The notes: a model not told the origin generated them from the letters alone. Positions 16,295 to 29,400 are shown, counted from the stretch's first letter. The stretch is 64,000 bases of DNA from Elusimicrobiota bacterium (GCA_016180425.1 JACPBF010000006.1:1-64000), one strand, 5' to 3'. Program-made: numbers and translations.

Positions 16295-17913
16295 GCAAAC
16301 TTATTTTTAAAGAACAAACGCTCTTTGCCTGCTTCTTTAAAAATCAGGTCAATTTCATCATATTCCAACTCTTCTTTTTTAAGCAGTTCTTGAGCAAAAT
16401 GCTCTAAAATCGGCCATTCTGCCTTTAAGGTTTTTTCTACGTCTTCAATGCAACTCTTTAAAATCGCCTGCACCTGACGATTCAAAATATTTTTCATCTC
16501 TTCAGAAACCTCATGTTTAGGAATGGCAGAAAAGTCTCCGATTGTGCCGTCCGTGCCCATGCCAAACCTCCAGACCATATTGTGCGCAAGCTGCGTGGCT
16601 TTTTCAAAATCAGAAGCCACGCCGCTAGAGGTTACGCCGTACTTAATTCTTTCGGAAACATAGCCGGCTAAAGCTACCTTAATATCTGCCAAGATTTTAT
16701 CCCGGTCAATGGTGTAGTATTCCTCACGGGGCTGATGGTGCACCATGCCTAAAGCTCCTCCTCGGGAAATAATGGAAGCTTTAAAAACATCATCTGTAGG
16801 ATGCAAAAAATAAAGAATCACTAAGTGTCCTGATTCATGGTAAGCGATCAGCTCTTTTTCTCGATCCGTCATGGTTAAACGGTGAGCAATGCCTAAATCT
16901 ATTCTGTCAATCGCCTCTGAAAAATCCTCATAATCTATCTTTTCTCTTTCTTTGCGCGCGGCAATTAATGCCGCTTCTTTTACAATATTCTCAAGATCCG
17001 CGGGAGATTTATACACGCACTTACGAGCCAGACGACCCACATCAATATCCGTAGTTGTGCTTTTAACTTTAGCCAAATAATAGGCAAAGATTTGTTCTCT
17101 TTCTTTAAGGTTAGGCCTGCCAATGTAAATTTTTCTGTCAAATCTTCCTGGACGAAGCAGGGCTTTATCTAAAATATCTTCGCTGGCATTGGTTGCCCCA
17201 ATCACAACCACATTTTCCTGCCGATCATTTAAGCCGTCCATCTCTACTAAGAGCTGGTTTTGAGTGCTGTTGGTTTCTTCCCCAGAGCCCATAAAAGAAT
17301 AGGTTCGTCCACGACCAATCACATCTAGCTCATCAATAAACACAATCGCGGCTCCATGAGCGTACGCTAAATCCCGCGCCTTAGAAAAAAGTTTTCTTAC
17401 CCTAGACGCGCCTACGCCCACAAAAATCTCTACAAACTCGCTTCCTGCCACAGAAACAAAAGGAATGTTGGATTCACAGGCAATGCCCTTGGCAAGCAAA
17501 GTTTTACCGCACCCTGGAGGCCCAACCATTAAAACTCCCTTAATAATTTTCCCCCCGATTTGCCTCACCCGGGTCCTATCCTTTAAAAGCTGAACCACTT
17601 CCCATGCTTCTTTTTTTGCATCATCTAATCCAATAATATCGCGAAAATGGATATTGACATCTTGAATTTTTATCCTTGTCTTTTTCATGGAGCCAAACCC
17701 GCCGCGAAAAACCGTCATATAAAAATAAACAAAAATTAAAGCGTTTAAAGCGGTCAAAAAAATCTGTAAGGGAATTTGCGCTAAGGTAATATTGCGGTAA
17801 AAAGACTCTAAAGACATGAGACCAATCACAGTAAAAATTAGAACAATGATTGTGCCAATAGTAATTAAAATCGTGGCCTTATTATTCATCCAAAAAATTT
17901 TAAGCTTTCTCAT
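16291..17913 (-). CDS. ftsH: FtsH-like membrane ATP-dependent zinc metalloprotease (short form)
   Basis: The 540-residue protein has two closely spaced membrane segments (about 14-33 and 42-65) with almost no periplasmic loop, then an AAA+ domain with Walker A GPPGCGKT, Walker [10 protein letters not shown] and the second region of homology [20 protein letters not shown]. The zinc motif HESGH is near residue 358 and the third ligand Asp in [13 protein letters not shown]. Typical FtsH has 600-650 residues and a 70-residue periplasmic domain, missing here. All catalytic parts are intact, so it should degrade membrane or cytoplasmic substrates. Being embedded among two-component genes and coupled to a lipoprotein, it may be a specialised paralogue rather than the housekeeping FtsH. 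Confidence 0.93.
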   Translation of the reverse strand: MRKLKIFWMNNKATILITIGTIIVLIFTVIGLMSLESFYRNITLAQIPLQIFLTALNALIFVYFYMTVFRGGFGSMKKTRIKIQDVNIHFRDIIGLDDAKKEAWEVVQLLKDRTRVRQIGGKIIKGVLMVGPPGCGKTLLAKGIACESNIPFVSVAGSEFVEIFVGVGASRVRKLFSKARDLAYAHGAAIVFIDELDVIGRGRTYSFMGSGEETNSTQNQLLVEMDGLNDRQENVVVIGATNASEDILDKALLRPGRFDRKIYIGRPNLKEREQIFAYYLAKVKSTTTDIDVGRLARKCVYKSPADLENIVKEAALIAARKEREKIDYEDFSEAIDRIDLGIAHRLTMTDREKELIAYHESGHLVILYFLHPTDDVFKASIISRGGALGMVHHQPREEYYTIDRDKILADIKVALAGYVSERIKYGVTSSGVASDFEKATQLAHNMVWRFGMGTDGTIGDFSAIPKHEVSEEMKNILNRQVQAILKSCIEDVEKTLKAEWPILEHFAQELLKKEELEYDEIDLIFKEAGKERLFFKNKFA

Positions 17914-17934
17914 ATAAGTTCCTTTCTCCTAGGG

Positions 17935-18297
17935 TTACGACTGATTTAAAACCGCGTTGACTTTTTCTTCCAGTTCCTTAATACTAAAAGGCTTAGCAAT
18001 AAAACCCACCACATTAGGAGAGGTTTTAAAAACATCTTCCATTTGAGATTTGGAAGTCATCATGATAATGGGAATTTTTTTTAGCTCTTCATCTTCATAG
18101 AGCTTATTTTGAATGGAAAAACCATCCAGGCCAGGAAGCATAATATCTAAAAGGATCAGCGCTGGTTCTGAAACTTTTGCCATATTCACTGCCTGGCTGC
18201 CATTAGGAGTATTAATAAGTTCATGATTCTTGCCAAGCACCATGCCAATTAAATCCATAATCATTTGCTCGTCTTCCACTACTAATATTTTCGCCAT
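17935..18297 (-). CDS. Single-domain response regulator (REC only)
   Basis: A 120-residue REC domain: acidic pair in VVEDEQM, phospho-Asp in ALILLDIMLPGLDG (near 52), Thr/Ser in IIMMTSKSQ and Lys in GFIAKPFSIKEL. With no output domain it acts by protein contact, as in phosphorelays. It precedes the FtsH-like gene by 21 bp, so a link between phosphorelay and proteolysis is possible. It is divergent from the REC-kinase at 18461. Confidence 0.92.
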   Translation of the reverse strand: MAKILVVEDEQMIMDLIGMVLGKNHELINTPNGSQAVNMAKVSEPALILLDIMLPGLDGFSIQNKLYEDEELKKIPIIMMTSKSQMEDVFKTSPNVVGFIAKPFSIKELEEKVNAVLNQS

Positions 18298-18460
18298 AAA
18301 TTTAAGTTTTCCTTTTAATTTTGGTATAAGTATAGCAGCAGAACCCTATTTTTGCAACTTAAAAAACTTAAAAAAAATAATATTAAATGAAAACTGGTTT
18401 GATTCATCCTTATTCCCAATCAAGTGACCGCAACTTTTCTAAGGAATGGTATAAATAAAA

Positions 18461-19606
18461 ATGAGCCCTTTAACTCCTTCCATTGGTTCACTCCCAAAAA
18501 TTTTAATTGTGGATGACGAGGTTACCATTGGAGAATTATTGCAAGATATTTTAGACGCTTATGATTTTGAATCTAAATTCGCGGAAGATAAAGAGCAAGC
18601 GGTTCAAATCATGAAAGAATTTAATCCTACTGTAGCCTTAGTTGACTACCGTTTAGGCAATAATGTGACTGGCTTTGATGTTGCCAAAGAACTTAAAGAA
18701 CTGGATGAAGATATTCCAATCATCATCCTAACAGCCTACCCCTCATTAGAACTTGCCATGAAAGCAATGCACAATGAAATCTACGACTTTTTAGCCAAGC
18801 CTGTGGACAAAGCCTATTTAATCCGCAGCATCACCAAAGCTGCTGAAAAAAGAATGCTGATTCAAGAAAATAAAAGATTGATCGCTTCCTTAAAAGAGAG
18901 CAACCAAACCCTGGATAAATTAAATAGAATGAAATCGAAATTTCTCTCCATTGTAACGCATGATTTAAGAACCCCCTTAGCCGCGATTCAAGGTTATGCG
19001 GAAGTGCTGCAAAGCATGGAGAACCTTAAACCTGAGGAAGAAAACAAATGTCTGCATGCTATTAGCGCAGCCAGTGAAAGAATGAAAGGGCTGATCAATA
19101 ACCTCATGGACATGGTGAGCATTGAGTCCGGCAAACTAAGAATAGAAAAATCCGCAATAGACTATATCGCTGTTTGCAATGAGGTAAAAGAAATTTTAGT
19201 TCCTGTTGCGCATCTTAAAAAAATGCGGCTTGAATGGGAACTTCCAGCTGCACCGCTCAAACTATTAGGAGATTCTAATCGTCTAGTTCAGGTTCTAACA
19301 AACCTTATTTCCAATGCGTTTAAGCATACTCCAGAAAATGGAAAGATTAAAGTTAAAGTCAGTTTAAAAGAAAAATTCATTTTAACGGAAATAACAGATA
19401 CTGGCGAAGGAATCGCGCAAGAACACCTTAATAAAATTTTTGAACAATATTATCAAGTAGAAACTTCTGAATCTAAGAGGGAAGGGATTGGTTTAGGACT
19501 TTCTATTACAAAAGAAATCGTCACTGCTCATCAAGGAGAGATTGGGGCTCAAAGCCAAGGATTGAGTAAAGGCAGCGCCTTCTGGTTTACCCTGCCAATT
19601 CCTTGA
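18461..19606 (+). CDS. Soluble hybrid REC-histidine kinase
   Basis: A 381-residue cytoplasmic protein: N-terminal REC (ILIVDDEVT; phospho-Asp in VALVDYRLGNN; Lys in DFLAKPVDK), a coiled linker, HisKA with phosphoacceptor FLSIVTHDLRTPLAAIQGY and a HATPase domain (LVQVLTNLISNAFKHTP; DTGEGI; GIGLGLSITKEIV). A Shine-Dalgarno-like AAGGAATGG lies 14 bp before the ATG. It shares a 163-bp divergent promoter region with the single REC gene at 17935, which may be its relay partner. No sensor domain is present. Confidence 0.92.
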   Translation: MSPLTPSIGSLPKILIVDDEVTIGELLQDILDAYDFESKFAEDKEQAVQIMKEFNPTVALVDYRLGNNVTGFDVAKELKELDEDIPIIILTAYPSLELAMKAMHNEIYDFLAKPVDKAYLIRSITKAAEKRMLIQENKRLIASLKESNQTLDKLNRMKSKFLSIVTHDLRTPLAAIQGYAEVLQSMENLKPEEENKCLHAISAASERMKGLINNLMDMVSIESGKLRIEKSAIDYIAVCNEVKEILVPVAHLKKMRLEWELPAAPLKLLGDSNRLVQVLTNLISNAFKHTPENGKIKVKVSLKEKFILTEITDTGEGIAQEHLNKIFEQYYQVETSESKREGIGLGLSITKEIVTAHQGEIGAQSQGLSKGSAFWFTLPIP

Positions 19607-19659
19607 TTTTTAAACCCCTAAATAATTGGAGTGCGACAGCATAACCTTTCACTCAGATT

Positions 19660-20034
19660 TTATATCCCAGCATAAATACTAATACCTTGATAGGGAACTT
19701 CAATATTCCTGTAAGGAGCTCTCTTAACATCTTTTGCCTTACTCATCTGAACTAATCCATAATTCTTTAATATCTGCATATCATCATAAACATTTCTAAA
19801 GTTTCTTCCAGATATCTTTGCAAGTTCATAAATTGAATGCGGATGTTTTTCCCGAATTAAATGAAGTAACCCCAGCCTCTTTTCCGTTAAAAGATTCCTT
19901 ACAGCTTCTAAACTTGTAAAGCATATACCTTTAATAGATTTTACTTTCTTGCCTGCTTGAAGATTTCTAAAAACTCCAATAAACTCTTTATCTGCCTCTC
20001 TCTCACTCTGAATCTTAATTTCAAAAGTTCTCAT
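19660..20034 (-). CDS. tumA: TumA-like antitoxin / HTH transcriptional regulator
   Basis: A 124-residue protein with a winged-helix core: LTEKRLGLLHLIREKHPHSI, then IYELAKISGRNFRNVYDDMQ with the recognition helix, then LKNYGLVQM. The N-terminal 40 residues form a separate strand-rich part. It follows and overlaps by 14 bp a small TumE-like gene. This arrangement, TumE toxin then HTH antitoxin of the HVO_A0114 type, is that of known TumE/TumA toxin-antitoxin modules. It should neutralise the toxin and repress the operon. It is convergent with the kinase gene at 18461. Confidence 0.8.
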   Translation of the reverse strand: MRTFEIKIQSEREADKEFIGVFRNLQAGKKVKSIKGICFTSLEAVRNLLTEKRLGLLHLIREKHPHSIYELAKISGRNFRNVYDDMQILKNYGLVQMSKAKDVKRAPYRNIEVPYQGISIYAGI

Positions 20035-20314
20035 TCTTTATCGCCTCCTGCACATCTTTTTTAAAGTCTGACAATAACCTTTCTACTGTGGAAAACTGAT
20101 AGGTAAGCTCCTCCTGTTTAATATGTTTATGATGACCTTTAGGATGATGATTATCATACAGCACTAAAGGTTTCTTCCGTGGTTTTGAAATATAAGCTAA
20201 TCTATACCGAATACCTTGAGGATGCTTAAACGTTCTTTGAACAAGCCATATGACACGCTCTTCTATAGCTCCATTCTGATGAATCCGTTTACGATGAAGA
20301 ATCAATTTAGCCAT
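20021..20314 (-). CDS. tumE: TumE-like toxin (DUF6516 family)
   Basis: A 97-residue protein with the family core YRLAYISKPRKKPLVLYDNH followed by HHPKGHHKHIKQEE, where a His-rich GHHKH motif is the family hallmark, and a C-terminal helix (VERLLSDFKKDVQEA). It starts the two-gene unit and overlaps the antitoxin gene by 14 bp. TumE is described as the toxin of a two-component addiction module; its biochemical target is not established. The upstream 30 bp are AT-rich (TATATTGTATTATATA), probably promoter and operator. Confidence 0.8.
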   Translation of the reverse strand: MAKLILHRKRIHQNGAIEERVIWLVQRTFKHPQGIRYRLAYISKPRKKPLVLYDNHHPKGHHKHIKQEELTYQFSTVERLLSDFKKDVQEAIKNENF

Positions 20315-20411
20315 TGATTAAATCTACTATATTGTATTATATACCATATAAAACATCAGCGGTCAAGATGGGCGATGCGCTTAACCCGCCCTATAAAGAA
20401 ACGCACCTGTT

Positions 20412-23400
20412 TTACTGAGAGTAAGCAACCACTTTTATTCCGAATAAGCTATTTTCTATAAATACAATTCTGTTTTCTTTAAAAGCCTCATGCCAAATTT
20501 TTCCCATCAAACCTTCTAAAGACCATAAACCATTTTTATTAAGGACTCTTAAAGAATAACCGTCTGCCAAACCATGTGAGCGAATGAGCTTCCTTAAATT
20601 AAACTTGCCTTTTTCCCTTGGTTGAGTGAGAATACGGAACTGCTGCTTTATCTCATAAAGACTAATTCCCTGATTAAGTAGAATTTTTTCTATTTCTCCT
20701 TTAGTTTTTAAGAGATCATCCGTTACTATCACAACCTCATATTTTCTTGAATCTTTTTTCTTCTCTTGACCCATGCTCTCTTCTTTCATCTCTTCTAAGA
20801 AGCTCCTCACTTCCTCAATTGAAGAAGAACAATCCCCTGCATTGAGAACCAACCTTTGATTTTGTTCCTGAATCTTATTATTTTGCAAATAAACCCTGTC
20901 TCCTAAAATATTTGAAAGCAATTTTAATTGATTTTCGGTTGAATTTTTTTGTTTAGATTGTTCAGGGGCAACACTATTCCTAACTGAATTAAAGAGGAGT
21001 TCAGTTCCAGATTGATTCGCAGTAAAGGGGCTAAACCAAACATCAGAAATGCCTTGAAGCGCTGAATCAGACTGTCCCAATAAAGCTTGATTCACTTTCA
21101 CTCTTTTTTCAACAGCATGAGTTAAAATTGGAGAATCCCCTTTTCCAAGCGCTAATGCGATAGAAGGATTCATGGAAAAAGTAGCCTCTTCTCTATCTAA
21201 TTTTTCAAAACTCACAGGAGTTAAAGATGGTTTAATCGTCACTTTAATTTTTAATAACGACCCAATGGATTGCTTTAGATCTTGATGCTCTTGTAAGCTC
21301 TGTTCTCTATAAGTTTGCGCATGACTAAGAGAGAAAGATTGCAACAAAATGGAATTAAAAAATAGTACAGGAATTAAAAACATTGAAAGGAGAACAGATA
21401 AAGTAATTTTCATTTTAACTGTAATTGCAATTTTTGAAAAAATCGTTTTAAAAGATTGGGTTGGAGGCGCGCGGGCTTCTATTTTTTGCCACAACTCATC
21501 CGAAACATTGCCGCCAGTGGCGATCCCTATAATCACTTCTCTATCGCTGAACAGTTCTGGATAAGTTTCAACCGCAAGAGCATTCATGCCTGCAGTAACT
21601 TCTACTCTCTGGCCTCGCAGTTCGCTTTCAGAACTATTTGATAAATCGTCATAAACCATCCTGGTTGCTCTGATCAAATCTTCATTCTTTACAATCACAG
21701 AAGCATCTAAAGTTTTCAACAATACTTGAATCGCAAATTCTTCTGGTTTGGCAACAGCAATTTGATCTTCATCTAAATGATGTTCGGATTCAACTGGAAC
21801 TTCTTGAACTTTCCCTGCTCTTAAAGATTGATGCGCCGCATTCACTTTTTCTGTTTGGACTCCAATGATCTTGATATTGGCGCCTCTCATTAAAGCTAGA
21901 GTTTTCAAAACCCAGGCGATCCCAGCCGCATGCCCGCCAGAACCCATGGGAACAGTCACAGCGATATTCTTATGTAGTAAACCCATGCGCTCCAACTGAT
22001 CGAAAATCTCAAGTCCCGTGGTTGCATATCCTGCCACCACAAACTCATCTCCATGCGGAATATGAAGGAGGGTTCGTTCTTGGCCTTTGGACTTATCTTT
22101 TTCCTCTAATAATTTCACAAACGCGTTCGCCTGATCATAGCCGCTAAATTCTTTGCCCTGATCATCTTGCGTGACAACTCTTGTATAAGGTTGAGATTGA
22201 ATCGCGTTCATCTTGACGGATTTAATTGAGGGCGATGTATAAATTTCAGCAAAGAGATTTTTGGTTTCTTCTGGATAAAGTTTTTTTAAGAGATGAACCG
22301 CATATGCTGTGTTTAACCCATGATTTCCAGTAGAAGCAGTGACCAATTTCCTTATTTTATCTCTCCCCTCTTTGAACATTTTAAATAAAACAAAAGCTTT
22401 TGCCTGGGCCCGAATCTTAAAAGCTTTGCGAGGCTGCAAAAATTCCGGTTTATAAAAAACCATTTTTCCTTCACCAGCCTTCGCGCTTAAATTCGCCATG
22501 GGAATAAGCGGGGTCTCAAGTTTTATGTTATCCATGGCAAGAGCTTCCTCCAATGCCTTCTTAGATTCCAAGACCATAGCCATGTTTAGCCATTCAATCT
22601 CTCTTGAGCGCGAGGCATCTGGATTCAGCCAAACAGTCTCTGGATGAACATTCCCTAAAAGGATCTGAGGAATGTCTATCACAGTTACACCTTGCTTTAT
22701 AAAAAGTTTTAAAAACAATTTGGAAAATTGTTGAGCGCCTAAAGGAGTGGGATTGGACGCGCGTTCGAAATAAAGAAGGTGCAAAAAAATGGCAACTGTT
22801 TTACCTATAAGCCAAGGAATTTCATGAGGATCATCAATAAGCGCGGAATCTTCAGTGTGTTCTAAATCTTTTAAAAGCTGCCGCTCTAAACGATCAAAAA
22901 AATGAAGAAGATCAATCTCTGAACTTGACTTATATTGATCTACAAGAGAATCAATATAGCGCTGAGACTCAATTCTTACATTTCTACTACCATCTACATC
23001 CGGTCTAAGCACTAGTAACATCACTTGAAAACCTTGAGAAAAATCAACCCACAAACCATTCTGGAAGAAAGAAAAATTCAAAAGCGCTTTTGGCAAACGG
23101 TGAACTTTCCGATGCCAATAATATGAGTTCACAATTAGGTGCGGCAAAACCATTAAAATAGGTAATGTTGCTAACAGAAAATAACCGCTCGGGTTTAGGA
23201 AAGAATAAGGGATAAGAAAAATTATGCTTAAAGCAGTGATAAGAAGTTTATCGCTTTTAAAAGCTTTGCCGCGGCCATGCAAGCGGTGCCAAGTGAACTG
23301 GAAAAAACCAAGAATGATAAATAAAGGAGGTCCGATTTCCAAAGGAATCCCAAAAATCCGTTCAAGGATCAAATGCGTTAAAACCGTCATCCCTCCCACC

Positions 23401-26400
23401 CACAAACCCGACTCTATTAAGGAAGGGGAGAGCGCCTGTCCAAACCAGTTCAAACCTAACCAGTCATACAATCCTTGCAAGAATGACCACTTGCCGCCCT
23501 GTTCCACAATCTCTTCTTTTGCTGATTGATCAAACTTGATTTGATCCGCCTGGTTTTTATCTTCTGATAAAAATGAAATTCTTAAAGCCAAAATTTTTGG
23601 CAGAAGTTTTAAGCCTTGCTCTCCTTCCACAAACCTAAATAGATTTCTTTCATCTTGGGTCAATTCAACCTTAAGCTTTTTAAATTCAGCAAGGAATGCT
23701 GGCAAGTGATCCTCAATTTGCTGGATGATTCCGTGAAACAGTTCTTGATTTTTATTGTCGTCTTTACTCCACTTTTCTTGATCCGCAAAATTTATATAAT
23801 CTTCCAAAGATTTAACTAAAGGCTCTGCATTTTTTATAGATTGAGGTTTTTTCTTTTTCTTTTCCCTTTCCAAAACAATTGGCAGCCATACGTGCAGAAA
23901 CCCATAAGCTGATCCAACAATGTCATTGACCAAATCAATATCTTCATAGTCCGTTGTATATTTCCTTACGGAATCTATCCTTCTAAATTCTTCAAACAGA
24001 TATCGCGAGACCTCCAGAGTGAGTTTGCCAGACTCTATTTGAGTTTTTAGATAGTCCAGGGCTAAGAGAACGTAAAACTCGCCGATTGCTTTTTTTAAAT
24101 CTGTCTGAGGAGTCTTCAACAGCTCAGCCAGCCGGCCGCGCTGAATCTGAAGAAGAGCATCCCATCTCTCTGTTGGATATAAAGCCACAGGATCTAACGC
24201 AAAAACATCTGGTTCCCCTAAACTAGAAATAAACTTATAATAGACCTGAAATGCCTCGTCTATCATAAACCTTCGTTTGATTCTACGTTCTAAGGTCTGA
24301 TATTTTGCAGCGGCATTAATATAAACATCTTGTAATTTCATCTTTACCTCAGGATCAGAAATTCCTAAATTAATAATTTCATCACTCATATATTTTGCCT
24401 TTTTGTAAATAGTATCCTCATCTATCAACTCAAGGAGTTCCTTTAAGAGCTCCTCCATGTAATCAAATGGAAAAATTTGAGCAACTGTTTTACCCTGTTT
24501 TATTTGCTGAATCAGATCCTGAATCTGAAGAAGAGAAAATAATTTTTTATCCCTTATCCCCTCTAAAAGATTTTTAATTTGATTTTCTTCCCAGTTTGCA
24601 TTATAGAGCGCGCCGCCTAAAGCTGCTGCCTCTCTAATTCTTAAATCTGGCAAAACATCTAAAATGCGAGACAATAAAAGCTTTCTCTCTTCATGACGTT
24701 TTAATGCGGCAGCAGTTCTTGCTTTATGTTCTTCTTCTTTCTCGCGCTTTTTTGTTTCTTCTGCAACCTGCTTTGCCTCTGCCAAAACTTGTATCTCAGC
24801 CTGCTCGCGTTCAAGCTTTAATTTTGCCTCTCTCTCTTTGGCTTTTTCTTCAGCAGCTTTAGCTTCTCTTAAAGCTTTAATCCTGAGCCGCCATAGATTT
24901 GGCAATAATTGAGCCAAAAGCCTTTTAGCTTTTTCATCTTGCGCTCTTTGTTCTAGCGCGGCATTGCGCGCCATTTCCGCTCTTTCAGCCGCTTCTTTTA
25001 GCCGCAAAGTTTCATTTTCCGCTGCCTGAGTTGCCAATGCCTCTTCTATAATCCTCAAGGTATCTTCCATCGCCTTTTTCAATGCAGCGCTATATTTCAC
25101 TATCTCAGTCTGGAACATCTCCTGTAGAAAATCCACAACTTTCTGATTCGGATTTTCTTTTAAAGATTCTATGCCTTTGATCAAATCTTTAATGGTTTGA
25201 TCCTCTTTTCTCTGTTTAGGTTTTTCATTGAAAAAATCAAACCTTGCCCTTAAAGATTCTAAACGAATTTCTATAGGAGCAAAACCACTTATTTTAGCGT
25301 CAAGGCTCATAACAATTTGAACCAATCTTCTCCGTGTCTGATCATTGGCATTTAGCTCTAAACTCTTTAAAGCCATTTCTTTAAGAACCAAACTGAATTT
25401 TTCTTTTCCTATCATTAAACCTTTAAACGCAGCCACAAATTTTTGTAAAGATTCATTTTGGATTTTTGCGCTGTTCACCCTAAATATAAAATCTATTAAT
25501 TCCTTAATTAATTCTAAAGATTCAGCCTCTTTTCCAGACTCTAAATAGGCTGCGATCAAATCCGTCATGGTATAAATATTTTCAGAATCCAAAAATTTCG
25601 CTTTTTCCCAGCATTCCACCGCCTGCTCTAAGCGACCCGCCCGCTCCGCTCCTTCAGGCAAGGAATAAACAAAAATAGCATGATTCCCTCCAAGGAGCGA
25701 ATAAAAAATTCTATTTCTTTTATCCGTGTCGTTAGATGTGTCTCCATTAGTAAATTTCTCTAAATAAAAAGTAAGAAAATTTCCTGCCTGTTCCATCAAT
25801 CCTAAATTCATCAATGCTCTTGCGCAATATTCAACTGCGCGCCGTTCATGATCTTCAGATAAGTTTGGTTGTTTCAATGCCCAGCTATAGCTATTAATAC
25901 TTCTCCCAAGATTTCTAGAAATTTCAATTTCTAATTTTGCCTTTCTCTTTTTCGACTCTTCCTCCTTAGCCTGTGACAAAAATTCGGTCTTGGCCTCATC
26001 TTCAATCAGCTTTTTAACCTCCTCTCTCCCTTCAACAACTTGTTCAAAATAAACATCTCCTAAAAGCACCCTGACATAAGCAGGCTGAATAGGATTATCC
26101 GGCAATAATAGAGTTTCTGCTTTTTTAAGAGCTGTTAGTGCTTCACTATAAGCTGATTTATCCACGTCTGCTAGATTAAAGTAAGATAGTCCCAAAAATA
26201 CCCAAAGCCTTCCCTGCTCTTTTACCGGGGGATTTAAACCAAGCGCGTTTTGATAACTTTCTATGGCGCTCTTCCAATTTCCTGCTGTTCTAGCTTGATC
26301 TCCTTTAACCGCTTCTTTTAACCACTCTGGGATTTGAGCGCCAAATGAAACCTCTTGCTTGTTATCCATATCTTTCCAACGATTCCTAATATCATCAAAT

Positions 26401-29400
26401 AGTCCTGTGGCCTTATCTTTAGAATCTCCAAAAAGATCTAAAGTGCCTCCAACCATTGGCATAATCAGCGCTCTAGGATCTATCCCGGGTAATACAACTA
26501 TGCCTTGATCTATGGCTCTTATGATTGCTGTGGAAACATTTTCAAATTCACTTGTAATATTACCTCCTTGATTCGCGCTCATATTTTTTCGAGCCGCTGT
26601 ACTTCTTCTATTCCCACGCTGTTTTCCTCTTCTAATCTTCTTTTTCTTTATTTTATTTGTGATCCCATTTCCATTCATAACAATGGGAAGCCAAATTGTG
26701 AAGCGGGCGCCTCCCTGTGAAACTATCTCTCCTTGTTCATTGAAGAGAGGCAGGCGTAATCTGGATCCATTATCCGCCTCAATCGTGCCCTTAGAATCTT
26801 CAACTATAATTTTCCAAGCTTCTGACATTCCAACTCCTCTTTCTTTTCCTCCTGTAGTTCCTCCTCGATTCCAAATCATTTGTCTGCCTGTTAAATGATC
26901 TATAGCCAACATCTCAGATGAAATGCCCTTGCCATCATCCTCAATTGTAATTTCAACTCCCCATTTCCCTTTTTTTCTTTGCCGATTAAACGTAATATTT
27001 ACCCGAGCATCCCAAGATTGACGTTCAAAAGCGTTTTTCTCAGCGCAATTCTTTAAAATTTCGCCTAAAACCCTTTGCAAACCAATAGGATTTGCTATCT
27101 TTACTAAGTCCGCTTCATTTAAAAATTCATGGGTGATAAAAAACTCTTTCTCTCCACCTGCCATACGAAAAGGTATTTTTATTGGTTTTTCCTCTTTTTT
27201 TTCATCTTGGACAACTTCTACTACAGTCAAACCATTCCACCAATCGTTAAAACGATTTCTGGTTTCATTATATTTATAGTTGTCATTCTCCATGTACTCA
27301 ACTCTTTCGCCAAATTGCTGCCATACCCTGTCCAAGGTTTCAGGAGAGTTCTCCCCTTGTTTTTTTAAAAACTGAATTTGCATGTTCAAAATATTAGGCA
27401 TGAACACTAAATAATACGGGTATAAGAAATATTTAATAAATCTTTTCAATCCTTCCGCGTTATCTTTATCCATAAAATTCATTTTAGTCAGCTTTCCCCG
27501 CAAACGATTTATATTGGAATTTAAATCCCGCGGGTGGCCAATCGCTTTAATCAATTCTTCAAAAACCGCAATGATCTCTTCATTAGATAAATTGACCCAA
27601 TCTTGCTTAAACAAAACATTTAATTTTTCCAAAGCTTCTTTAATGATCTTTTCCAATTCAAAAAATTCATCCTCATCTTCTGAATCCAATAATTCCTGCA
27701 AATAAGTTGGAACCAAAGTGGATAAAAGACCAAGATAATCCAATAACGCGTGTGAATTCAAACTGATCCTAGAAATAACGCGCCGCAGGATGGCTTCATA
27801 ATGAACTTTGATCGTCTTATCTTTCTTATGATTTTCAAGGTGTTGAAGCGCCAAAATTAATTTAGCCTTTTCCTCTAATTGATCCAACATCACGTTTGGA
27901 TTGACCATCAAACCATGAAACTCAGCGATCTGAAGGCTTACGAGTTGATCCCATACATCTTTTTGCTTTTTCATCAAGTTATAAGGATCAATGTCAACAA
28001 AATTTCTTTCTATTTCTTGGTCTCCTTGTTTAACCTTAAATTTATGTTCTAAGATGAGTTTGTAATAGGCCGCAACTGAAATTGAAAGATCTAAATCTAA
28101 ACTTTCCATATATTTAACCAGCTTTCCTTCACTCTGGCTTATATTCACATCCGGGCTGTTTCCAAAAACAATTTTAAAACTTGAAACGATTTCATTGAAC
28201 ATCTGATTTTTTTGAGCCTTTTCAATCGCTCTTTGAACTCTTTCTAGATGTTCCTTCAAGGGCAAAACATAAGTGGAATAATAATTATGCCCCTCTACCT
28301 TAATTCCTTGGACAAGATATTCTAAATTTGATATCTCTACAAGAATAGAGCGAACATCATAAGAATCTAAAATTCTATTTCTATATCGCCTAAAAATATC
28401 TTCCTGTTCCTCATCTATTTTAGATTTAATAATTTCAAAAAGAGGATAGTCCCCAATAGAACCTATTTCTTTTATAACAAAACCTAATTCTTTAAAAGCA
28501 GCTCTGAATTCAGTCGCCCGTATTTTATGGCTGAGCATCACCAGAAATTTACCATCATCTTTAAGCACCCTCATGATCTCGCTGGCTGCTTTCAAATAAT
28601 AATCTCGCGGTTTGGTATAGCCAATGTTTTTCATCGCAGTGACATCAAAATATTCATCAAAAAATGGTTCTGCTATAATCAAATCATATTGGTTAGAATC
28701 CTTACGAATATCCAAAACATCACTCTTGCTAAATAATTCGGTTGAGATTCCATTGGTTCCTGCAAATGGGCTGATACTGTCCGCTCCCATTCCAGCTTTA
28801 ACCAAATGTTCAGCAACACAATTCGCTGGAGCACCATTCTCCAAACCAACATACAAGACTCGATTGCCTGACAAACTTTTCATCACCTGATCAATTTGCA
28901 TCCCGTGATCAATCCCATACTTTGCTAAAATAATATTAACCAGCCAAATTCGATGCTCTTGTGTCATTGGGATTCTTGAACGATTTTCAAATAACCCCCA
29001 TGTTTTTTCAGCAACTAACTCTGGGTTTTCTATTGACTGCGCAAGATAAGATTCCACATTGGGATGAGGAAGAGCTTCAAATATAAGATCCAAACTATAG
29101 TTTTTCTGCCATTTTGCAAGAGTAGTCCAAGGCACTAACTTAGTGCTTAAAAGCCTTGCTATTTGCCACTCATTTAAACCATTCTCCTCATAAGTCTTGA
29201 TTTGTTGAAGAAGCCTCTCTGCCAAATCTGCTAAATCAATAGGATCAAAATTAAGTTTTTCCAAACTAGAAAGATCAGATAGTTTTAATAAACCCTCTTC
29301 TTTTAAAAAATCCAGGGATTTTCTTTGCAGTCTAACAAGGGTCCAGGCTATGGTTTTAGCATGGGCATCTGAAATTTCTTCATAAGTGGCCTCATGCAAA

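Noticed and set aside
20315-20411. GGGCG/CGCCC hairpin as terminator of the giant gene
   Set aside because: The stem is only 5 bp and no T-run follows in the transcript direction.
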